64,000 nucleotides of DNA from Puniceicoccaceae bacterium (GTDB lineage Bacteria; Verrucomicrobiota; Verrucomicrobiia; Opitutales; Coraliomargaritaceae). The stretch is from NCBI GenBank assembly GCA_017857255.1, contig JAFMDL010000001.1:1-64000 (forward strand). The letters run 5' to 3'. The position numbers and the translations under genes are program-made. Within the stretch, counting starts at the first letter, position 1. Each line of letters starts with the position of its first letter. The notes under the pieces are model-generated. The model had not been told where the DNA came from. It saw only the letters and a list, made by a program, of their open reading frames with translations, and made no database searches. Below, one piece after another: positions 7,973 to 15,097 of the stretch.

Positions 7973-9205
7973 TCACTTACCTAAGGTTCGGTTGAGGTCT
8001 TCGATCACCGATTGAACCACTGTGCGTAATCCAGTTCCTATTCCGTTGGCTTTGCCCAGTGCGGGCCATTGAGCGAGGGCATCCTGAACCTGCTCAAGCA
8101 TTTCATTCAGCCGGCGTTGTGGAATGCCCATCAAGTCGGCCAATCGCTTCAAGTCGTCGTAGCGGATGTCGTTTCGTTTTCCACCGATCAGCATCCAGTT
8201 GCCACCTAGGTCGTTGTCGGTATAAAGTAGGTCGTAGGCGGGGGTGTTTGTCCATTTTCCCGCCGAATCCATTGTGAAGGAAAAGTTCTTTGCGTGATCG
8301 TCTCGATTGCTAGCCAATAGGTTGAAAAGCATACGCCGGAATTGCTCGCAGAGATCCTCGAAGTTGCGGGTTAAATGCTTGGTGAGGCGTAGCAGGTCTT
8401 CATAGTCGGTGCCGGGGTGACTGAAATCGATTCCAGTCATGGCCGCGTAGCTGTGAATGTGGACACGCTGGTTCGGATTTTCTTGCTTGCGATCAAAGCG
8501 CCTGATCGCGAAGTGCTGCATTCCTTTTTTGTCAGAAATGAGCATCGTTTCGGGCACACGAATGCCGGCTGCTTTGGCCAATTCAAAATAGGTCTGTTCT
8601 AGTTGGCAGATCGAGGAGGTTTTTGTATCGGATGTGTTTAGTTTGATCAGCCATGCTTCCATCTCTGCTGGAATCACACTCGGGCCGGTTATGATCTGAC
8701 TGCGGTTGGTTGAGATCGCAGCAAGCAGTTTAGGCGTGGCACCACCTGCTGTGCCGCCGGCTTTTACGATGGCTGGATCTAACGTGTCGGCGTGCTCCAT
8801 TTGCATGAGTGATTTTGCGGATCGAGCGGCATTGGCTAGATCAATCATCTCCTGGGCAGCAGGCTCGTCTTCTGCGGGGGAGTAACTTAAAGCCCCCATG
8901 GTTCGGCTCCCTAGATGGCTGAGCATTTGAAGTGGAGTTGGACTCAGTATGCCCTGGTCTTGAAAGTTTTTTCGAAGAACGGACATGCCAAAACGGTCCG
9001 GCAGTGAATCGTAAATTAAACCGGGTAGCGTTAAGAAATAACCTTCGCGGTGCTCGCTGACTCCGGGAGCGACAGGTAACTTGTAGGGAGACAGAGGGAG
9101 AGGGGCTTTGATGAAAGATTCGTCAAAACTGAAGTAGTGGGCTCCCTCTTGGGCAAGCAGTTGGCCGACGATTCGGTCGCCCATCAGAACCTTGAGTCGT
9201 TTCAT
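7973..9205 (-). CDS. hipA: HipA-family serine/threonine kinase toxin
   Basis: The 410 residues include the HipA N-terminal subdomain and a Gly-rich loop (GGTAGGATPK, about 151-160) in the place of the ATP-binding and autophosphorylation loop. They also include the kinase catalytic motif NRDDHAKNFSF and the metal-binding TPAYDLLY. HipA toxins phosphorylate translation factors such as aminoacyl-tRNA synthetases and drive dormancy. The start codon overlaps the stop of the upstream hipB-like gene by four bases (ATGA), so the two are translationally coupled. The gene converges on the GH99-like gene with a 9-base gap. The toxin and antitoxin sit between two copies of a 119-base direct repeat. The family call is firm. 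Confidence 0.92.
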   Translation of the reverse strand: MKRLKVLMGDRIVGQLLAQEGAHYFSFDESFIKAPLPLSPYKLPVAPGVSEHREGYFLTLPGLIYDSLPDRFGMSVLRKNFQDQGILSPTPLQMLSHLGSRTMGALSYSPAEDEPAAQEMIDLANAARSAKSLMQMEHADTLDPAIVKAGGTAGGATPKLLAAISTNRSQIITGPSVIPAEMEAWLIKLNTSDTKTSSICQLEQTYFELAKAAGIRVPETMLISDKKGMQHFAIRRFDRKQENPNQRVHIHSYAAMTGIDFSHPGTDYEDLLRLTKHLTRNFEDLCEQFRRMLFNLLASNRDDHAKNFSFTMDSAGKWTNTPAYDLLYTDNDLGGNWMLIGGKRNDIRYDDLKRLADLMGIPQRRLNEMLEQVQDALAQWPALGKANGIGTGLRTVVQSVIEDLNRTLGK

Positions 9206-9507
9206 GAGCGCTTATAAACACGTCCTTTACGTGTGGATACTTGAGCTTGTTTTTCGACCTCATCCAATGTCATGAGTTTGGGTTTGTTGAAGAGTTGATC
9301 GAGGTCATTTTCGAGGTGAAGTGCCTGTGCGACTTTAATCAGACTCAGCAGTTCGATGCGTCCTGTCTGCTCGAAGCGCTGGTAGGACGCGAGTGATACG
9401 CCCGAGCGTTGACTCACATCGCTTTGTGTGAGCTTGTGCAATACACGTGCCGCCCTGATTCGGCCTGCGATCTCTTGGGAAATCTCAGTCTCTGTTTTTA
9501 GTTTCAT
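9202..9507 (-). CDS. hipB: HipB-like XRE-family antitoxin
   Basis: This 101-residue protein has a Cro/CI helix-turn-helix: RVLHKLTQSDVSQRSGVSLASYQRFEQTG (about 20-48), then IELLSLIKVAQALHLENDL. Its C-terminal basic tail is typical of HipB-type antitoxins, which bind HipA and the operon promoter. The stop overlaps the hipA start by 4 bases. The AT-rich 9508-9577 segment upstream presumably holds the autoregulated promoter. I could not pick out an unambiguous operator there, although the run ATTATATTAAT (9534-9544) is partly palindromic. Confidence 0.9.
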   Translation of the reverse strand: MKLKTETEISQEIAGRIRAARVLHKLTQSDVSQRSGVSLASYQRFEQTGRIELLSLIKVAQALHLENDLDQLFNKPKLMTLDEVEKQAQVSTRKGRVYKRS

Positions 9508-9577
9508 AATTCTTTATATATTAGGACTATGGTGATTATATTAATCAAGTCTTAAAATATTAAGAAATAACTAGATA

Positions 9578-9699
9578 TTCGACAACTCGCCGCGTCACCG
9601 AAGGATCAACGAATCGATCGAAGAAGGCTTTCTAGGCAAGGCGGACACCGGTGGAGCGCCTGTGGCAACCAATCGCTTTGCGAAGGAGATTGAGTTTTA
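9578..9699 (+). pseudogene. fragment of a second GH99-like gene (119-bp repeat)
   Basis: Bases 9578-9696 align without gaps to 7094-7212 inside the GH99-like gene, with 9 differences in 119 by eye. In the gene's frame six of the nine changes are synonymous; the other three are Ser to Arg, Glu to Asp and Lys to Glu. A stop codon follows directly (TAA at 9697-9699). The bias to silent changes suggests the fragment came from a paralogue that was under selection, not from recent copying and neutral decay. It lies in direct orientation to the intact copy, with hipBA in between. Confidence 0.85.
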
Positions 9700-9702
9700 A
9701 GA

Positions 9703-10800
9703 TTACCCCTTCCAGAAGGTTGGACGGATTTTGGTATGCCCTGGCTGGTAGTCGGCGGCATGGTTCTCTAGCAGAATTTGGCAGATTTTTTTGCCCATTC
9801 GTTTGCCTGGGATGTGCATCCAAGCGAGTGCATCAAAGGGAGGCGTGGGTGTTTCAAACAGCGCAGCAATTGATTGTTCCGCTGAGAATTTTCGCTTGGG
9901 TAATTCGTTGAGGATCTTGTAAACGGTTTCTGCGGTGGTCTGGTCAGAGATCACAAATCCGGTGATTTCGGGGTAGAGGCTGAGCATTTCTCGAATGCTG
10001 TGTTCGGTCCGCTCGACCCAGTCCTTGCTTTGCAGTATTTGAATGTCGAGATGCCAGTCCTCGTTGATCGGCAGGCCCGCTTTCTTGAGGGCTTTGTAGT
10101 GTCCGCTGAGGCGTTGGCCTGCTGAGGGCAAGTGCGTGGAGCCTAGAAAGGCAATGTTACTGTGGCCGTGCTCGATCAGCTTGTTGGTTAGCATGCTGCC
10201 TGCTCGACTGTCGTCGAGTGAGACTAGGCGGCTCTCGAAGCCTTTGGGGCAAAGGTCGGCGAAGAGTATTTGCGTGCCTTCTTCGATGTAGCGATTGATC
10301 CAGCTGCCGATGGTTTTTGAATGCGATTCGGAGCCGACCACGCGCGGGGAGGGGAGGTAGACCAGCGCTTCGAGTCGCTGGCGCGCCAGTGTGCGCAGCA
10401 GGGTGAGCTCACGTTCGGGGTCACTTCGTGTGAAGTTGATACTGACCAGCTTACCTTCCTCCATCATGCCATCTTCCAGTTCCTGTAGAATGTCGAGGTG
10501 GAAGTCGGAGTAGAAGCCCGGCACAAACAGGCCAATCAGACCGCTCTGGATTTTGGGCGAGGTAATGCTTTTGGGGTCGGTCAGGAAAGTGCCGGTGCGG
10601 CGATGGCAGGTCACGGTGCCTTGCGCCTCCAGTTGCTTCATCGAGCGCTGAACGGTCAGGATCGACACCTCCAGTTCTTCGGCCAGTGCGCGGTTGGTGG
10701 GTAGTTTGTCGCCTGTTTTCAAAGTGCCGTCCTGGATCTGTTTGTAGATGTGGCGGAGGACTTGCTGCGAGAGATTGGGTTGTTTAGAGATGCTGGGCAT
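9703..10800 (-). CDS. GntR-HTH / LacI-type sensor transcriptional regulator
   Basis: The 365 residues start with a GntR winged helix (LSQQVLRHIYKQIQDG, LPTNRALAEELEVSILTVQRSMKQLEAQG; about 10-75). A periplasmic-binding-protein-like sensor domain of the LacI/GalR type follows (IGLFVPGFYSDFHLDILQELEDGM from about 88, LVSLDDSRAGSMLTNKLIEHGHSNIAFLG, and FVISDQTTAETVYKIL). This architecture is that of AraR-like sugar regulators. It lies at the head of the sulfatase cluster and is transcribed away from it. Its own promoter carries one of the shared GATTYAWTGA-type elements (10815-10839), consistent with autoregulation. The ligand is unknown, probably a saccharide. A fragment related to its N-terminus lies at 24993-25065. 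Confidence 0.88.
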   Translation of the reverse strand: MPSISKQPNLSQQVLRHIYKQIQDGTLKTGDKLPTNRALAEELEVSILTVQRSMKQLEAQGTVTCHRRTGTFLTDPKSITSPKIQSGLIGLFVPGFYSDFHLDILQELEDGMMEEGKLVSINFTRSDPERELTLLRTLARQRLEALVYLPSPRVVGSESHSKTIGSWINRYIEEGTQILFADLCPKGFESRLVSLDDSRAGSMLTNKLIEHGHSNIAFLGSTHLPSAGQRLSGHYKALKKAGLPINEDWHLDIQILQSKDWVERTEHSIREMLSLYPEITGFVISDQTTAETVYKILNELPKRKFSAEQSIAALFETPTPPFDALAWMHIPGKRMGKKICQILLENHAADYQPGHTKIRPTFWKG

Positions 10801-10814
10801 AAATCATTTGTGGT

Positions 10815-10839
10815 AAATCATTGAACAATGGATGCATGG
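10815..10839 (-). promoter_or_regulatory. candidate regulon element, site 5 (regulator promoter)
   Basis: On the minus strand this reads CATTGTTCAATGATTT, only 15 bases before the regulator start. It includes the inverted CATTG..CAATG arrangement. The position suits an autoregulatory operator. Confidence 0.4.
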
Positions 10840-10948
10840 AATTGTTAGGGCAAGGTGTTTTTTCGCATCAAGAAGTTGGCATGGCACTTTAAATTGATGA
10901 TTTAGCAAAGGTCAGAGTTCTATGTCTTATCATGGAACTTTTTCTAGT

Positions 10949-11037
10949 GGCGTGCAGCTTTAGCAAACGTTTAGGACCTTAACCGAGTCGAACGGCAGCC
11001 ATTACGATGAACGTTTGCTGAAGCTGCACGCTACGCC
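10949..11037. repeat. REP pair (inverted) B
   Basis: A forward unit (GCGTGCAGCTTTAGCAAACG, from about 10950) faces an inverted unit (ACGTTTGCTGAAGCTGCACG, then CTACGCC, ending 11037). They are separated by about 30 bases. It has the same sequence class as the units beside the RAYT gene. The rest of the 10801-11338 gap holds only repeat copy 3 and the promoter region of the first sulfatase. Confidence 0.75.
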
Positions 11038-11137
11038 CTTCCGCACTTTTGGAAACGCTAGTGTCCTTAAATTTCAATAAGGTGGCTGCATCTAGATAGC
11101 CATTCGAGTCCTTTTGCCGGTGTGGCGTAGCAAAATA

Positions 11138-11220
11138 AGCGGCCCCCATCTCTGCTCTGTCTGTGTGGCTTCATGCCTCTGGGGACGGGGCGACCACTCC
11201 TTTGAATAGGAGGAGAGCTG
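11138..11220. repeat. palindromic intergenic repeat family 2, copy 3
   Basis: It begins AGCGGCCCCCATCTCTGCT and ends GAATAGGAGGAGAGCTGG, resembling 4341-4434 over most of its length with small gaps. It is non-coding. Confidence 0.45.
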
Positions 11221-11261
11221 GTTAATAACATGCCGCGTTCAAGGGTTGACGGGGTATCGGG

Positions 11262-11287
11262 TTTTATGATTCAATGATACTTTATAG
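11262..11287 (+). promoter_or_regulatory. candidate regulon element, site 6 (first sulfatase promoter)
   Basis: TTATGATTCAATGATACTTT lies 52 bases before the preferred start (11339). It is nearly identical to site 1 (TATGATTTAATGATA) in front of the GH38 gene. Confidence 0.45.
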
Positions 11288-11338
11288 TTGGTAGCCTTTA
11301 GCTACCCTATGCGTCTAGGCCAGAATTCCCATATTTCT

Positions 11339-12844
11339 ATGAATACAAAATCATTCCTTATTTGTGCATTGTTTAGCTCTGTGACCTTGAGCAGTTTTGC
11401 TGAAGAACGTCCGCCAAACATTCTGTTCATCGTCGCCGATGACCTCGGTTGGGCAGATACGAATCCGTATGGCAGCACCTTCCATGAGACGCCGAATATC
11501 TCGCGTCTGGCTAAGGATGGCATGATGCTGAAAAACTTCCACAGCACATCGCCGGTTTGCTCGCCGGCCCGCGCGAGCTTGATGACCGGGCTCTACGCCG
11601 AGCGTCTCGGCATGATTCAGCCAGCTTGCCATATTCCGACGATTAGCCTCGAAGCCACCTTACCTGAGCGTGGTTGGCCGCACAAAAAAGTGATCGCGCC
11701 CAGAGGCACGACGCGTCTGGACACAGTGTTTCCCACCTATGCAAAAGTCTTGCGCGATCATGGCTATCTAACTGCGCATTATGGTAAGTGGCATCTGGGG
11801 GATGAGCCATATTCGCCCTTGGAGCATGGCTTCGATGTCGATGTGCCGCATACCAAGTCGCATGGCCCTAAAGGCACTTACTTCGGCCCTAAAAAGTATA
11901 GTGACACTTTTACCTTGAAGGCGGGCGAGCATCTAGAAGACCGCATGGCAGACGAAGCGGTGAAGTTTATTCACGCCAACAAAGATCGTCCATTTCTTCT
12001 CAACTACTGGGCCTTCTCGGTGCATTCGCCTTATTTCGCAAAAGAGGAGCTGCTGGAAAAGTATCGCGCCAAGGCAAAAGGCTTCCCTGCCGATGCAGCG
12101 CAGCGTAATCCGATCTATGCCGGTATGGTCGAAACCTTTGATAGCAATGTAGGTCGCTTACTCGATGCGTTGGAGGAGGCGGGCATCGCCGACAATACCA
12201 TCGTGGTGCTCACCAGTGACAATGGCGGCACAGTGCGCTCCGGTTATAAGGAAGATGCGTATTGGGGCAACGGCACCAAGGAAGAAATTCTAGATACGCC
12301 GATCACTAGCAATGCGCCGCTAAAGGGATCGAAAGGCACGATTTATGACGGCGGCACTGCGTGTCCTTTCTTCGTTGTTTGGCCAGGGACTGTTGAGCCT
12401 GGCAGTCGTAGCACGGGTTATTTTTCTGGAGCCGACATCTTTCCGACCTTCGTTGAGATGGCAGGTATCGAAATGCCGGATACGATTGAACTCGACGGTG
12501 TTTCACAAGTGGATCTGTTGAAGGGCGGCGAAAGTGCGCGTGACACACTCTATGGTTACTGGCCGAACTATATCGAAAAGAACGGCTCGATCCCCGCCGC
12601 GTGGATTCGCCGGGGGGACTATAAGCTCACACGGTTCTTCTGCGATGGCCCGAATGGTGAGCACCGCTACACCTTGCACAATTTGGCCAATGATATTGGC
12701 GAGGCCAACGATCTGGCTGCGCGTTACCCCGAAAAGGTGCAGGCAATGGCGCAGCTCATGGAGCAGCATTTTGATTCCGTCGGAGCAGTGACTCCGGTCA
12801 TTAACCCGAGTTACGACCCTGTGGCAGTTGCGCCAGTGAAATAG
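11339..12844 (+). CDS. S1-family sulfatase, secreted (CSPAR)
   Basis: From the ATG at 11339 the protein is 501 residues with a signal peptide (MNTKSFLICALFSSVTLSSFA). It has the sulfatase N-terminal signature PNILFIVADDLG (metal Asp34/Asp35), the formylglycine motif CSPARASLMTG with Cys74, HYGKWHLG, and the second metal site TSDNGG. Cys74 is expected to be oxidised to formylglycine by a maturase encoded elsewhere. The C-terminal part (YTLHNLANDIGEANDLAARYPEKVQAM) is the usual sulfatase tail. It is the first gene of the co-directional sulfatase run and has its own candidate regulon element upstream. The substrate sulfate ester is not deducible by eye. A longer TTG-started form (11288) would bury the signal peptide and is disfavoured. 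Confidence 0.93.
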   Translation: MNTKSFLICALFSSVTLSSFAEERPPNILFIVADDLGWADTNPYGSTFHETPNISRLAKDGMMLKNFHSTSPVCSPARASLMTGLYAERLGMIQPACHIPTISLEATLPERGWPHKKVIAPRGTTRLDTVFPTYAKVLRDHGYLTAHYGKWHLGDEPYSPLEHGFDVDVPHTKSHGPKGTYFGPKKYSDTFTLKAGEHLEDRMADEAVKFIHANKDRPFLLNYWAFSVHSPYFAKEELLEKYRAKAKGFPADAAQRNPIYAGMVETFDSNVGRLLDALEEAGIADNTIVVLTSDNGGTVRSGYKEDAYWGNGTKEEILDTPITSNAPLKGSKGTIYDGGTACPFFVVWPGTVEPGSRSTGYFSGADIFPTFVEMAGIEMPDTIELDGVSQVDLLKGGESARDTLYGYWPNYIEKNGSIPAAWIRRGDYKLTRFFCDGPNGEHRYTLHNLANDIGEANDLAARYPEKVQAMAQLMEQHFDSVGAVTPVINPSYDPVAVAPVK

Positions 12845-12869
12845 TGTAAAATTTAAATGTAATAGAACT

Positions 12870-15095
12870 ATGAAAGCAAGATTAGTTAAATTGATTGCGG
12901 GCTGTGCCCTCGCGTTGCTTGCGACACTTGCCTGTGAGGCGAATGAAACACGTCCGAATATTATTTTTATGATGGCGGATGATCTGGGCTATGGCGACTT
13001 GAGCTGCTACAATCCGACGGCTGATGGAACCGCTCCGAACAACACGCCGATCGATACGCCGCGTATTAACAGCCTGGCCACCGCCGGTGTGCGCTTGACC
13101 GATTTTTATTCCGCCGCGACGCTCTGCTCGCCTTCGCGCCGCGCGCTGCTGACCGCCCGCTATCCCAACCGCCTCGGCGAATGGGCGGAAGCTTATGCCA
13201 CTGCGCCGTTCGGGGTGGAAGCGTCCAAAGAACCGACCATCGGTATGTGGTTGAAAGCGGCCGGCTATGCGACGGCGGTCTACGGCAAATGGAACATTGG
13301 CGAAACCAAGGACATCTCTTGGCCGACAGTGCATGGCTTCGACGACTGGCTTATCATCGACCACAACACCGGCTACTTCCAGCACCAGAACGACAACGCC
13401 AACTGCCACGGCCAGGAAATGTTGTTTAGAACCGGAGGTGTGCGTGAAACCTCGCTGCGTGGACAATACCTGACCGATATTTTTACAGACAAAGCTCTAG
13501 AGTTTATCGAAGAAAAACAGGATGAGCCGTTCTTCCTCTATTTGCCGTGGTCCGTGCCCCATACCCCTTTGCAGTCGCCGAGCGGCGATCCGTCCATGGC
13601 ATACGATGCCGGTCCGTCCACCACTACCGCGGAAGGCCGCGCGGTGTATGTCGAAATGGTTGAGTATCTCGATTCGCGGATTGGGAAAATTCTGGATAAG
13701 TTGGATGCACTCGAGTTGACCAGCAATACGTTGATTGTGTTTGTCAGTGACAACGGCGGCCAGACCGCCGCCAATAACTGGCCCTTAAAGAAGTCCAAGC
13801 AGTGGCTCGAAGAAGGGGGCGTGCGGGTGCCGATGATTCTGCAGTGGCCCGGAAGCATTCCTGCTGATTCCGTCAGCGACCAGCCTGCTATCATGATGGA
13901 TGCCGCAGTCACCGTTCTTTCGGTCGCGGATGCACTGCAATACGTCCCAACCAACCGTGTGCTGGACGGGGTGGATCTGATGCCTGTGCTGAAGGAGGGG
14001 GGCAGCCCGCTCGCAAGCCGCACCTTCGGCTGGCGTCGACGCGACTGGAGCAAAACCTCCAATTATCTGCGCCAGGAGTCCTTGCGTAAAGGCGATTGGA
14101 AGTTCCTGCGCAGCTACGACTATTTGGGGAGCAAGCAATGGGCGGAAACATATACCGACGAGTTGTTCCACCTGACTTCGGATGTCGGTGAAACCACCAA
14201 CCTCGCCGTTACGGAAACCGTAAAATTGGAAGAGTTGCGGTCGGAATTTTCCGATTGGAAAACGGACACGGTTGATCTGGATGCTGAGTTTTTAGTGTGG
14301 TCAGCTGATCAGACTGGCTCGCCAGATCAGGCGCGGCTGGACGCCTACCTGCCGACCGCCCTCAATGTTTCCGGATCGAGTTATCTCCCAAATCCATCGC
14401 CCCTGGTGACCGGTTTCGACCTGTATGATTTTACCTGGGATGGTGACATGCAGGGCAAAGTGTTGGATCGGAACAACGAAACGCGGGTCTCGGAGCCCGT
14501 GGTTTCGAACGGAGTCCTGTTGGTGGAGATTCAGCCCGGGTGTGTGTATCCGTATCCCATGCTTTACCGTATCGGATATATCGATACGTCCCGCTTTCAG
14601 ATTCTCAAAGTCCGGATGCGCATCACTGGCGCTGCCGAGGATGCGCTGGCTGCGAAGGCATTACTGCGATACGATGGATGGACTGCGGGGAGTGGCGACA
14701 TTCCTTTCACTGCGGTCTCCGACGGAGAGTGGCATCAATACGCCATCGATGTTACCCTTTCTCCCGCATGGGATCAGTGGTTGAGCACTGGTAGGATCGG
14801 ACTGCTGCTTCCATATCAGGCCAGTGAGACGATTACCGTGGAGGTGGATCATCTTCGCCTGGAGTCCCGAGACGGATTTTTACAACTGTCTTTATCGCCG
14901 GCGGGGGGCAGCGGATTCGATATTTCGTCTCCCTCACTGGTTGGCAGATCCTATTCGCTTTACCATCGGGAGAGCCTTTCGGCAGGAGATTGGAGCTCGG
15001 TTTTCAGCGGCACTGCCGGTAGTGGCGAAGAAACTGTGCATTTACACACAGACGCAACCGCAAAGAGCGGATTTTATAAACTGGTCGAGGAGTAA
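12870..15095 (+). CDS. S1-family sulfatase with C-terminal beta-sandwich-like module (CSPSR)
   Basis: The 741-residue protein has a signal peptide (residues 1-25), PNIIFMMADDLGYGD (Asp37/Asp38), the active-site motif CSPSRRALLTAR with Cys86, YGKWNIGE and VSDNGG. The usual Gly after LT is Ala here. After the catalytic domain a roughly 150-residue module (516-666) follows that is homologous to the C-terminus of the next sulfatase. A last segment of about 75 residues (667-741; VGRSYSLYHRESLSAGDW to SGFYKLVEE) resembles C-terminal segments common on secreted verrucomicrobial proteins. It starts 25 bases after the previous gene and ends 2 bases before the next, so it is probably co-transcribed. 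By eye it is richer in G and C than its neighbours. Confidence 0.92.
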   Translation: MKARLVKLIAGCALALLATLACEANETRPNIIFMMADDLGYGDLSCYNPTADGTAPNNTPIDTPRINSLATAGVRLTDFYSAATLCSPSRRALLTARYPNRLGEWAEAYATAPFGVEASKEPTIGMWLKAAGYATAVYGKWNIGETKDISWPTVHGFDDWLIIDHNTGYFQHQNDNANCHGQEMLFRTGGVRETSLRGQYLTDIFTDKALEFIEEKQDEPFFLYLPWSVPHTPLQSPSGDPSMAYDAGPSTTTAEGRAVYVEMVEYLDSRIGKILDKLDALELTSNTLIVFVSDNGGQTAANNWPLKKSKQWLEEGGVRVPMILQWPGSIPADSVSDQPAIMMDAAVTVLSVADALQYVPTNRVLDGVDLMPVLKEGGSPLASRTFGWRRRDWSKTSNYLRQESLRKGDWKFLRSYDYLGSKQWAETYTDELFHLTSDVGETTNLAVTETVKLEELRSEFSDWKTDTVDLDAEFLVWSADQTGSPDQARLDAYLPTALNVSGSSYLPNPSPLVTGFDLYDFTWDGDMQGKVLDRNNETRVSEPVVSNGVLLVEIQPGCVYPYPMLYRIGYIDTSRFQILKVRMRITGAAEDALAAKALLRYDGWTAGSGDIPFTAVSDGEWHQYAIDVTLSPAWDQWLSTGRIGLLLPYQASETITVEVDHLRLESRDGFLQLSLSPAGGSGFDISSPSLVGRSYSLYHRESLSAGDWSSVFSGTAGSGEETVHLHTDATAKSGFYKLVEE

Positions 15096-15097
15096 TT

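Noticed and set aside
9651-9911. 86-codon plus-strand open frame
   Set aside because: It starts inside the GH99-like fragment in the wrong frame and runs antisense into the regulator gene.
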